In this document: positions 14,440-21,458 of the stretch, piece after piece
Layout of the letters: each line of letters opens with the position of its first letter
Numbering within the stretch: position 1 is the first letter of the stretch
The notes under the pieces: generated by a model
What the model was told of the DNA's origin: nothing
The model's database searches: none
The model's input: the letters and a program-made list of their open reading frames with translations, nothing else
IMG/VR virus record: IMGVR_UViG_3300031801_000030
Coordinates: 1-21,458 of that record
DNA length: 21,458 nt
Origin: a virus
Strand: one strand, 5' to 3'
Translations under genes and position numbers: made by a program

Positions 14440-15448
14440 CTAAATTATTATAAATTGCCATTAATATGTTTCTATCGTATGTTTCAGAATCAACACCTTC
14501 TAATTGTTTTAAAACAATTTGGTCCACAGAATCAAATTTTTGTACTTGCACTAATGGTTGTTGTGCTCTATCGATTTGTTCAGGAATTAATTGTAATTCT
14601 CTTAATTGGTATTTTTCTATAAAAGTTTCTCTTATAAAATTTGCTTCTTCGTATGATATTTTAATATTTAATGTTACTCTCACGTACATTTTTGGTTTTA
14701 ATATTTTTTCTGGATCTGCAAGGAGTTCAGATATTTTAATTGTTCTATATCTTGGCATATCCGGCCAATTAATATATTTTGGTTCTCCACCCCATTCTAA
14801 TATCATCATGCCCCTTTCATCGTCCCAAGCATCTGCGTAATTGTGTGGAAACGCATTACCAATATAAGTTACATTTTTATTTGTTTGTCTTTTATGGAAG
14901 TGTCCTGAAAATACTTTTTCACATCCAGCAAAGTGTTCTGTTTTAATTGTGCCAATATCAGGCATATCTACCATTGCATTCATTTTAAAATACGGAAGTT
15001 CAAAGTGTCCAAACACATATCTCTTTTTCATTTTTGTAATAGTTTTCCATTCGTTTTCTACAATCCATGGAATAATTGCAATATCTTCTTCTTCTATCCA
15101 TTTGTTTACTATATGGACATTAGGAATATTTCTAATGTATTCCATAGAATTAATTTCTCTTTTATCTCTGTAAAATAAATCATGATTGCCCATGATAACA
15201 TAAACATTTTTAAATGCTTTTCCTAATCTTTCAATATTGGAAACTGTGTAATTCATTGTAGAAAAATTGGTTACTGATCTGTGATGATGCCAGTCTCCTA
15301 GGAATATACAAGTTTCACAATTGTGTGCTTTAGCTTGTTCCATAAACCAATATATAAATGCTTCACAATCATCGTTGTGTACACGTGAATTACCTTTTAA
15401 TCCAAAGTGTATATCTGTAAAACAAGCTACTCTATTAAAAAATGTCAT
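14426..15448 (-). CDS. 47: Recombination endonuclease subunit gp47 (Mre11/SbcD-like nuclease)
   Basis: It is the metallophosphoesterase nuclease partner of gp46. In the 340-residue version (T4: 339) the phosphoesterase motifs run in order: DIHFG (Asp12, His14), FLGDWHHH (Asp52), MGNHD (Asn88, His89), FGHFE (His148) and SGHFHKR (His183, His185). Together these make the two-metal site. The start at ATG 15448 is preferred over GTG 15454, because it overlaps the gp55 stop as ATGA, a classic coupling arrangement, and gives the family length. The C-terminal part should bind gp46. Confidence 0.95.
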   Translation of the reverse strand: MTFFNRVACFTDIHFGLKGNSRVHNDDCEAFIYWFMEQAKAHNCETCIFLGDWHHHRSVTNFSTMNYTVSNIERLGKAFKNVYVIMGNHDLFYRDKREINSMEYIRNIPNVHIVNKWIEEEDIAIIPWIVENEWKTITKMKKRYVFGHFELPYFKMNAMVDMPDIGTIKTEHFAGCEKVFSGHFHKRQTNKNVTYIGNAFPHNYADAWDDERGMMILEWGGEPKYINWPDMPRYRTIKISELLADPEKILKPKMYVRVTLNIKISYEEANFIRETFIEKYQLRELQLIPEQIDRAQQPLVQVQKFDSVDQIVLKQLEGVDSETYDRNILMAIYNNLDVSN

Positions 15449-16428
15449 TTCCACTTTTTCTTTTCAGGAGGTATATGATTAGTCATGTCTATTTCTTTAT
15501 ATCCCACAGAGTCAAAATCTTTTGTTTTTAATTGCCCTTTTTTACGGAATGCTCGATTAAGTTTTATTAATCCTGTTTTGTTTACAGTTTTAACTGGACC
15601 GTGTGCAGTTAACATACGTTTTTTATAAGCCGTTGTATTAATTGAATTAGTTAGTTGTCTAGTAGATGAAGGCATCATGTGATGTTGCTCTAATATATCA
15701 TCACGTATATTTTGATTTTTCTTTTCAATGTTTAAAATTCTTGTAAAACTATTTGTAATTGCCGCAGTATAATATGCAAACGGATTCTCTGATTTGCTTT
15801 CATCAAACTGTAAACCAATTTGTGATAGTTGCATTAATGCTTGTGATTGCATTTCATCATTGTAAGTATACCCTCTCCAGTTTGCTCTTGTACCATAACG
15901 TTCACACAATTTCATAAACATCATTGCTAAACTGTTTGTAATTTTTCCATATACGCAATCAAAATGTCCATTGGACAATCCACCTACCCAATGTGATTTA
16001 CCTATACATTTTGTTTTACCTTTATTATCTAAACGGTAATGTTGGAACGGAGGAAAATTACATTTAGTATGCCTATCAGCAACAGATTTTGGATTCTTTT
16101 TTCTACCTGGTTCTAACGGTACATGATCAAACATCATTACTCTAAACACAAGGTCAGTTTTATGAATTTTTCTTGTGCTAACTGTGTAATCACTTAATTT
16201 TATTTTTTTTAATCCACTATCCTTAGCTTCTTGCCAAGCTTCTTGAGTTAATCTTTTTGATTTGTTTTTTCTAGCCTGTGCTATGGTGACAGCATTAATT
16301 TTTTTAATATTAGGTACAATTACATCATATCGTGCATCGTCGTCGACGACATATGAACAAAATGTATTTTTACTGGCGTGTATTTGTGCCAACAGATCTC
16401 GGTTGTTTAAGTATTTCACTCTCTTCAT
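15445..16428 (-). CDS. 55: Late-transcription sigma factor gp55 with a large insertion
   Basis: It directs host RNA polymerase to TATAAATA late promoters. The N-terminus KYLNNRDLLAQI (5-16) matches the start of T4 gp55. The sigma-region-2-like core lies at about 164-245: TNSLAMMFMKLCERYG, NWRGYTYNDEMQSQALMQLS, FDESKSENPFAYYTAAITNS and RILNIEKKNQNIRDD. Between these, residues about 25-163 form an insertion absent from T4 gp55 (185 residues), with DRHTKC (118-123), C141 and H146 that could hold zinc. The C-terminal HIPPEKKKWK lacks an obvious hydrophobic clamp-binding tail like that of T4 gp55. ATG 16428 has a weak AAGAG ribosome site. It is the first gene of the gp55-gp47-gp46 operon and is divergent from a late promoter it would itself use. 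Confidence 0.85.
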   Translation of the reverse strand: MKRVKYLNNRDLLAQIHASKNTFCSYVVDDDARYDVIVPNIKKINAVTIAQARKNKSKRLTQEAWQEAKDSGLKKIKLSDYTVSTRKIHKTDLVFRVMMFDHVPLEPGRKKNPKSVADRHTKCNFPPFQHYRLDNKGKTKCIGKSHWVGGLSNGHFDCVYGKITNSLAMMFMKLCERYGTRANWRGYTYNDEMQSQALMQLSQIGLQFDESKSENPFAYYTAAITNSFTRILNIEKKNQNIRDDILEQHHMMPSSTRQLTNSINTTAYKKRMLTAHGPVKTVNKTGLIKLNRAFRKKGQLKTKDFDSVGYKEIDMTNHIPPEKKKWK

Positions 16429-16514
16429 AATTATCTCTTATTTTAATGTAAATGACCACAAACAGGTCTGTTGAATCGTGTCGTATGGGAATTAAGTACG
16501 CCTATAATAATGCC

Positions 16515-16522
16515 TATAAATA
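16515..16522 (+). promoter_or_regulatory. T4-type late promoter for the baseplate operon
   Basis: An exact TATAAATA box lies 44 bases before the ATG at 16567, in the 138-base gap between divergent gp55 and the baseplate operon. A separate TATAAT at 16503-16508 just upstream has no convincing -35 partner. Nothing else was seen in the gap. Confidence 0.8.
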
Positions 16523-16566
16523 TGTTTAAAGTATACAAAATTTAACAAGGAAATACAACCAGAAAA

Positions 16567-17424
16567 ATGGCAACAATTAGAGAAGCACTAGGCAAAGCAG
16601 GCGGATCAGTTTTTAACAGAACATTGGGTAGATTATTTGGCTCGGGTATTAGCAGAAACGATGCCATCAGACGATCAACTGCCGCATGGAGTGGTAGAAA
16701 AGATGAAAGAGATTGGAGAGTTCGTCTTACAATACCCCAAGATGGCCCATTAAAGGATTTTTTTTTCGAGCAAACAACTTTAGGAAATAATCGACTTGCA
16801 CCATTACATGATTTAGGAGGTTTCTTTTGGCCACTTACACCTTCTATGATGATACAGCACACTGCAAATTATAATGCATTGGCACAAACACATAGCAATT
16901 ATCCATTTCAAGCATATCAAAATTCGCAAGTAGATCAAATGAACATTATCGGTGAGTTTCCAGTACAAAATCAACAAGATGCTTTATATTGGGTAGCAAC
17001 TGTTAATTTCCTAAGAACAGTAACTAAAATGTTTTTTGGAAAAAAACAAGGCGGTCTGAAAGGTAACCCACCACCAATATTATTTTTAAATGGTTATGGT
17101 GATCATATGTTTCAAAATGTACCAGTTGTTGTTAATACATTTAACGTTGAATTAAGATCGGGTATTGACTATATTTCAACAAGTCAAGATAACAAATTTC
17201 AAGGTCATAGTCCGTTATATTCAAAAGATTCAAAGCTAGCCGCGGAAAGAGCTGGCACCACGATGATGGATCCAAATGATTTGGATCAAACATGGGCACC
17301 TACAATATCTAATATTTCAGTACTAGTAACACCAATTTACTCTAGAGAATCACTTAAACATTTCTCACTGCGTGATTTTGCGGCTGGCAGGATGAATGGC
17401 AAAGAAGGTATAGGATTTATTTAA
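16567..17424 (+). CDS. Baseplate tail-tube cap/initiator protein (gp48/gp54 type)
   Basis: It probably caps the central baseplate hub and nucleates the tail tube. The 285 residues begin with a basic Gly-rich segment, then a beta-rich body: DWRVRLTIPQDG (residues about 49-60), FFWPLTPSMMIQHTANYN, NQQDALYWVATVNFLRTVTK and PVVVNTFNVELRSGIDYIS. The body ends in TISNISVLVTPIYSRESLKH. The FPVQNQQDALYW and VPVVVNTFNVEL features recall the tube-like domain of gp48/gp54, but which of the two T4 proteins is closer cannot be settled by eye. It is the first gene behind the late promoter, and its TAA shares one base with the gp53 ATG (TAATG). Confidence 0.65.
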   Translation: MATIREALGKAGGSVFNRTLGRLFGSGISRNDAIRRSTAAWSGRKDERDWRVRLTIPQDGPLKDFFFEQTTLGNNRLAPLHDLGGFFWPLTPSMMIQHTANYNALAQTHSNYPFQAYQNSQVDQMNIIGEFPVQNQQDALYWVATVNFLRTVTKMFFGKKQGGLKGNPPPILFLNGYGDHMFQNVPVVVNTFNVELRSGIDYISTSQDNKFQGHSPLYSKDSKLAAERAGTTMMDPNDLDQTWAPTISNISVLVTPIYSRESLKHFSLRDFAAGRMNGKEGIGFI

Positions 17425-17723
17425 TGACCAAATATTCAAACACATCACCGTACTTTGCTACAACATTAACTAAAACAGCACTTGATATTTTTGTACCAAG
17501 AACAATTACATCTGAATTAGATGACCAAACTTATACAATAGAAAGAACTTACGCATATAGACCAGACTTGTTAGCATATGACTTGTATGGTACTCCACGA
17601 TTATGGTGGGTCTTTGCTCAAAGAAATCCAGACGAGATTGAAGATCCTATTTACGGTTTCAAACCAGGAGTAACGATACAGTTGCCTAAACCGGCCAACA
17701 TATCTAGTGATTTAGGAGTTTAA
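17424..17723 (+). CDS. 53: Baseplate wedge protein gp53
   Basis: It is a wedge subunit that joins baseplate sectors through a LysM-like domain. The 99 residues contain the signature YRPDLLAYDLYGTPRLWWVF (46-65), followed by NPDEIEDPIYGFKPG and IQLPKP. This matches the gp53 core, with Trp-Trp and the final strand of a LysM-like fold. It is about half the length of T4 gp53 (196), the short form I associate with marine T4-like phages. It overlaps the preceding stop by one base, and its own stop is two bases before the next ATG, so the operon is tightly coupled. Confidence 0.85.
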   Translation: MTKYSNTSPYFATTLTKTALDIFVPRTITSELDDQTYTIERTYAYRPDLLAYDLYGTPRLWWVFAQRNPDEIEDPIYGFKPGVTIQLPKPANISSDLGV

Positions 17724-17725
17724 TA

Positions 17726-20242
17726 ATGGACAATGAACCGTTTATTACAAAAAAAACTACTAGGCAAATAAAAGATGAGTTAGAGAACGTAATTTACGGA
17801 CATAACGTTGGACCAAATTCTGTAGAAGGTCTCATACTTGATTATGGCCAGTCCAACGCGACGACACAAACAGACGGCCTATCCGTAGCAGTTCCTTTGG
17901 AACATGATGAGACACCAGAAAACATAAACCCATTACATAAGTTTGCTAGTTATAATACTTTATTCACACTATCAGCATTAACAGATGAAGAAATTAGAAA
18001 CCCATTAAAGTATCTTCAAGGCCCAGTGCATGATGTTATAGCACAAAGCGCCGGTATAGGACCAAACTTTAGGACAGCAGGCCTAGACCCATATAATATA
18101 GGGAAGAAAAAGGGTGTTGACAAATATGCCGCGGACGCAGAAAAAACAGCACAAGGATTTGATACAATTTCTGCATCGCAAGAAATACTAGAAAGAAATC
18201 ATGATTTATTTTTTGAGAATGTTAATATAACTTCAACAGTATCTCCAAATGAAGAAAGAAATACAATGAGTTTTACAAAAATGGATTTTGAATTGCATGA
18301 ACCATATAGTATAACATTTGTGGAGAGAATAAGAGCCGCCGCATACAATAGTGGTTTTTTAGATTATCAAGATGCACCGTATCTATTAACCATAGAATGG
18401 AAAGGCATGAACCAAAGTGGCAGGGTCGGTATGCCAACAAACCAAGACAAACTTACAAATGGATTTTCAGGGGACCCAAATGATACACTAGTTAGAAAAA
18501 TACCTATAGTAATTGCTCGTGTTGAGTTTGATGTAACTGCCGGTGGGGCAGTATATCTAATACAAGCCGCGGCATATTCAGAGTTTGGTATGATGGATAG
18601 ATTCCATCTGACAAGAAATCCTTTTACAATTGCAAAATCAAAATTACAAGCATGGTGCAAGAATTTTGCATTAGAAATGCAAAATCAACAGGAAACAGAA
18701 GCGAATCAAGGTTTAAGGTCTTTTGGATATGAAGATGTATATGTATTTGAATTTGATAAGAAATTAAAGAACCTAATGCAAAACCTAAGGGCGACGGAAG
18801 AAACAACGACTTATGGTACGACTTATGGTTCAACAGAACAAAGTGATAAGGCTCTAGATAACAAAGCAAATCCAGGGTCTGAAAGCCATCCTAAAAAGTC
18901 TGATGCCAAAGAAGCAGGAGGTAATGCCTTTAATGTTCTTAAGACAGAGGTTCCTGCAAATACATCGGTTCTAAAAGTAATGGAAGATACTATAATGTCA
19001 TCGAAGTTTTTTCAAGAACTCACAAGCGATTTTTGGTTAACATATTTAGATGGTGCTCAAATATTAAGTGATGAGACTAAAGGAAAGCACGGCTGGAGTG
19101 AAGCCGACATAAAAGCCGGAGTACCTTTTAAAAAAGACAATGCAGATGCACTTGCTAAGGTAACTGCAAATAATACAATGATCCCTTGGTTTAAAATTAT
19201 TAGTACGGTGCATACTAATATTGATAAAGGAATAGACCCAATTACTAGAATGTATCCTAAAACTATTATATACAAAGCAATATATTATGAGTTTCATATT
19301 TTAAAATTAATAATGCCTGGTATGAGTATAGGAAAAGTTAAGTGGGAAAAAACAGTTCAAAAAAGATACAACTATTTCTATACTGGAGAAAATGTTGATA
19401 TACAAAATTTACGAGTTAATTATAAAACAGGATACTATCATAGAAATATTATTGCTAAACCAGATTCTTTGCAGACGAAGATTGTAGATACAATAAAAAG
19501 AGGATGGCAAGTTATATACGGGGAAGACCCAGAAGAAGTAGAGCTATCAACATTAAGATCATATCCTTCAATAACTCATTCAAAGAATTTAGTGTCAAAC
19601 ACAAATCACAGAGAAGCGATAAGAACACAGGAATTTTTTGATTATCTTATAAACCCAAATGCAGATATGATGAGATTAGAAATGGAAATTTTAGGAGATC
19701 CTTCGTATATTGCACAAGATATGTATGTTACTATTGATGGAAATGTAAAAGCAAGAAAACCCTTGAATATGTCTGATGGTGCTTGGAATGATCAATTAAA
19801 TTGTTTTAATGTAGATAATTCAATGCCTTTAATACACTTAACTTATAGAATGCCAGCCGATATAAGAGAACGTAAAGGTACTATGTTTGATACAGATGCC
19901 AACGGTAAAAAAACAGCCGAATCAAATTTATTCTTCTCAGGAATATACCAAGTAAGTAAAGTAGAAAGCAGTATTAAAAATGGAGCATTTACTCAGATAT
20001 TATTTTTAGTAAGATTAAACAATCAACAAGGAATTGGAAGTGCACCGTTTGTAGCTACTATACCTGTAGAGAAAAAATTAGAAACTAAAGCAGGAGATAA
20101 AACTACAATTAGAGACAATGAAGAAGCTTATGGAATCACAAAAGAAGTTACAGAAGGATTAAGTGAAAAAGATGACGAAAAAATGGACAACCTTGGCAAA
20201 AAACAGATTTTGGAAGGTAAAGAACCGTGGGAACTTGATTAA
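17726..20242 (+). CDS. Large baseplate hub protein, gp27-like
   Basis: It is probably the central hub on which the gp5 spike sits. The 838 residues are twice the length of T4 gp27 (391). Residues about 182-226 (TKMDFELHEPYSITFVERIR and YQDAPYLLTIEWKG) look like the first tube-like hub domain. Residues 735-765 (FFSGIYQVSKVESSIKNGAF then TQILFLVRLN) resemble the closing strands of the second hub domain. A long N-terminal extension (1-165) and a central insertion (about 330-500, with TTYGTTYG) account for the extra size. It lies between gp53 and gp5, as expected for a hub gene. Alternatives are a fusion with another wedge or hub protein. It starts 2 bases after gp53. Confidence 0.6.
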   Translation: MDNEPFITKKTTRQIKDELENVIYGHNVGPNSVEGLILDYGQSNATTQTDGLSVAVPLEHDETPENINPLHKFASYNTLFTLSALTDEEIRNPLKYLQGPVHDVIAQSAGIGPNFRTAGLDPYNIGKKKGVDKYAADAEKTAQGFDTISASQEILERNHDLFFENVNITSTVSPNEERNTMSFTKMDFELHEPYSITFVERIRAAAYNSGFLDYQDAPYLLTIEWKGMNQSGRVGMPTNQDKLTNGFSGDPNDTLVRKIPIVIARVEFDVTAGGAVYLIQAAAYSEFGMMDRFHLTRNPFTIAKSKLQAWCKNFALEMQNQQETEANQGLRSFGYEDVYVFEFDKKLKNLMQNLRATEETTTYGTTYGSTEQSDKALDNKANPGSESHPKKSDAKEAGGNAFNVLKTEVPANTSVLKVMEDTIMSSKFFQELTSDFWLTYLDGAQILSDETKGKHGWSEADIKAGVPFKKDNADALAKVTANNTMIPWFKIISTVHTNIDKGIDPITRMYPKTIIYKAIYYEFHILKLIMPGMSIGKVKWEKTVQKRYNYFYTGENVDIQNLRVNYKTGYYHRNIIAKPDSLQTKIVDTIKRGWQVIYGEDPEEVELSTLRSYPSITHSKNLVSNTNHREAIRTQEFFDYLINPNADMMRLEMEILGDPSYIAQDMYVTIDGNVKARKPLNMSDGAWNDQLNCFNVDNSMPLIHLTYRMPADIRERKGTMFDTDANGKKTAESNLFFSGIYQVSKVESSIKNGAFTQILFLVRLNNQQGIGSAPFVATIPVEKKLETKAGDKTTIRDNEEAYGITKEVTEGLSEKDDEKMDNLGKKQILEGKEPWELD
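18806..18829 (+). repeat. Perfect 12-bp tandem duplication in the hub gene
   Basis: ACGACTTATGGT occurs twice head to tail, encoding TTYG-TTYG in frame inside the low-conservation central insertion of the gp27-like protein. The exact match suggests a recent duplication, possibly by slippage. Confidence 0.85.
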
Positions 20243-20265
20243 ATGAAGAGTAAAATAAAATAAAA

Positions 20266-21458
20266 ATGGCTGATCACAGAGGAGACGTATCCAGTAAAGG
20301 ATTAAACACAGATTTAACATCTTATGTAAAAAGAGATGCTGGACCTTACCTAGGAAGAGTAAAAAGTACAGACGATCCATTAAGAATGGGAAGATTAGGT
20401 GTAAACATTATATCTCAAACTAAAAGATTAAATCCTACGTTCTCACAGCTAACATGGTGTAATTATCTTTCTCCTTTCTATGGAGCCAAAAGTAGAGACG
20501 CAGTTAGTACAACAAATGCATATCTTCCAAAATCTAATGGACATTCATATGGTATGTGGTTTGTACCACCAGATATTGATACAGACGTATTAGTGTTATT
20601 TGTTGAAGGAGAACAAAACGAAGAGAATGCATTTTGGATTGGTTGTGTACAACAACCAATGATGAATCATATGATTCCAGGACACGGTGCTAGTACCCAA
20701 GCTGTTGCACCTCCTCCGCCACCATCTTCTAAAACTACTACAGATTTATACGGTACAACATTTGTACCAGCTGGAGAAATAAACAGATACATTTGGGATA
20801 AAGCAACACCAGGAAAAATTGGAACAGGGTATTATCCAGTAAATGATACAAGTGCAGAGATATTAAAGGATCAAGGATTAATTAAAGATCCAATTAGAGG
20901 TACAACAACGTCATCAGCACAAAGAGAAGCACCAAGTCAGGTGTTTGGAATTAGCACACCGGGTAGAATTAAATCAGACAGCAGGACATCGCCAATAGAA
21001 TTAGCACAAGACGATTCTTATATACAAACCCCAACTGACAGAGACCCAGGGCATAGTTTTGTAATGGACGATGGTGATGTGAACAACCAAAATCAATTAT
21101 TAAGATTAAGAACAGCATCTGGACATCAGTTATTAATGCATGATACATCAGGAGTAGTATACATCGCTAATGGTTCAGGAAAATCATGGATAGAGATGAC
21201 AAAAGACGGCAAAATTAGTGTATACTCAGCTGATGGGATTAATATGAGAACTGAAGGTAATTTTGATTTGCACTCAGACGGAGATATAAATTTTCACGCA
21301 AAGAATCATATAAAATTTACAGCAGAAAATAATGTAACTTTAAATTCAGAAAATTATGTACAGGTTATAGGAGAAAATGGAATTTTAACTAGTTCACAAT
21401 CTGGAGTAGTAAAAACTTATGGCAAGGCAGGAATATCATCTTATACAGGTGGTGGGCA
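20266..21458 (+). CDS. 5: Baseplate central spike protein gp5 (partial, C-terminus off the right edge)
   Basis: It forms the trimeric membrane-piercing spike below the hub. The 397 visible residues begin with an OB-fold domain: GPYLGRVKSTDDPLRMGRLG (26-45), then YGMWFVPPDIDTDVLVLFVE (95-114) and FWIGCV (123-128). A Pro-rich linker (149-153) and a long loop follow. PGHSFVMDDGD (261-271) then opens a VgrG-like repeat region with alternating short strands (SGHQLLMHDTSGVVYIANG, DGINMRTEGNFDLHSDGDI), typical of the triple-stranded beta-helix. The lysozyme domain that T4 gp5 carries between OB fold and beta-helix is absent: the linker of about 120 residues is too short and has no catalytic motif. 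The ATG follows the hub gene by 23 bases. The frame is open to the window end. Confidence 0.9.
   Translation, partial: MADHRGDVSSKGLNTDLTSYVKRDAGPYLGRVKSTDDPLRMGRLGVNIISQTKRLNPTFSQLTWCNYLSPFYGAKSRDAVSTTNAYLPKSNGHSYGMWFVPPDIDTDVLVLFVEGEQNEENAFWIGCVQQPMMNHMIPGHGASTQAVAPPPPPSSKTTTDLYGTTFVPAGEINRYIWDKATPGKIGTGYYPVNDTSAEILKDQGLIKDPIRGTTTSSAQREAPSQVFGISTPGRIKSDSRTSPIELAQDDSYIQTPTDRDPGHSFVMDDGDVNNQNQLLRLRTASGHQLLMHDTSGVVYIANGSGKSWIEMTKDGKISVYSADGINMRTEGNFDLHSDGDINFHAKNHIKFTAENNVTLNSENYVQVIGENGILTSSQSGVVKTYGKAGISSYTGGG

Noticed and set aside
20243-20263. Six-codon open frame between the hub and gp5 genes
   Set aside because: Too short and of chance composition (MKSKIK).
1-21458. CRISPR array, insertion sequence or integrase/attachment site
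   Set aside because: No spaced direct repeats, transposase or integrase motifs were seen anywhere.

Overview
The window is a stretch of an AT-rich, T4-like (straboviral/kyanoviral-type) myovirus genome. It carries the T4 core morphogenesis genes (gp20, gp21, a gp67-like core protein, gp26, gp51, gp48/54-type, gp53, a gp27-like hub protein, gp5), the recombination pair gp46/gp47 and the late sigma factor gp55. Exact or near-exact T4-type late promoters (TATAAATA) lie in front of the structural operons. Low GC, the marine T4-like style of gp55, gp26 and gp51, and small extras such as a 2OG-Fe(II) oxygenase suggest a marine phage (pelagiphage or cyanophage relative). No photosynthesis gene is present, so the host cannot be fixed from this window.

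Layout. Positions 1-6605 are a leftward head/tail operon: tape measure, portal gp20, a small conserved protein, a glycosyltransferase-like protein, an acidic gp67-like core protein and the prohead protease gp21, which runs off the left edge. Two late promoters face each other in the gap at 6606-6686. Positions 6687-7765 are the rightward gp26-gp51 tail-assembly chaperone pair, followed by a small coiled-coil gene (7819-8145). Positions 8146-8567 are a gene-free block packed with inverted repeats, probably a structured RNA. Positions 8568-12674 are an accessory zone: two unknown leftward genes, an unknown rightward gene with a GIY-YIG nuclease-like gene, a leftward histone-H1/Hc1-like gene, then a rightward 2OG oxygenase-like and PLP-transferase-like pair. 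Positions 12664-16428 are the leftward, tightly overlapping gp55-gp47-gp46 operon. From 16515 a late promoter drives the rightward baseplate operon gp48/54, gp53, gp27-like and gp5, which runs off the right edge.

How it works together. gp55 would recognise the TATAAATA promoters and switch on the head and baseplate operons. gp46/47 would supply recombination-dependent replication. gp26/gp51 would assist tail and baseplate assembly around the tape measure encoded next door.

Most notable signals. (1) The pentamers GCAGC/GCTGC (GCWGC) are completely absent by hand scan, while GCCGC/GCGGC are frequent, which looks like strong restriction-site avoidance. (2) A double slippery site sits just before the gp26 stop and would fuse gp26 to gp51 by -1 frameshifting, as in lambda G/GT. 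(3) A multi-hairpin intergenic RNA candidate lies at 8146-8567. (4) gp55 has a large Cys/His-containing insertion. (5) An oxygenase and a PLP-enzyme-like gene overlap.
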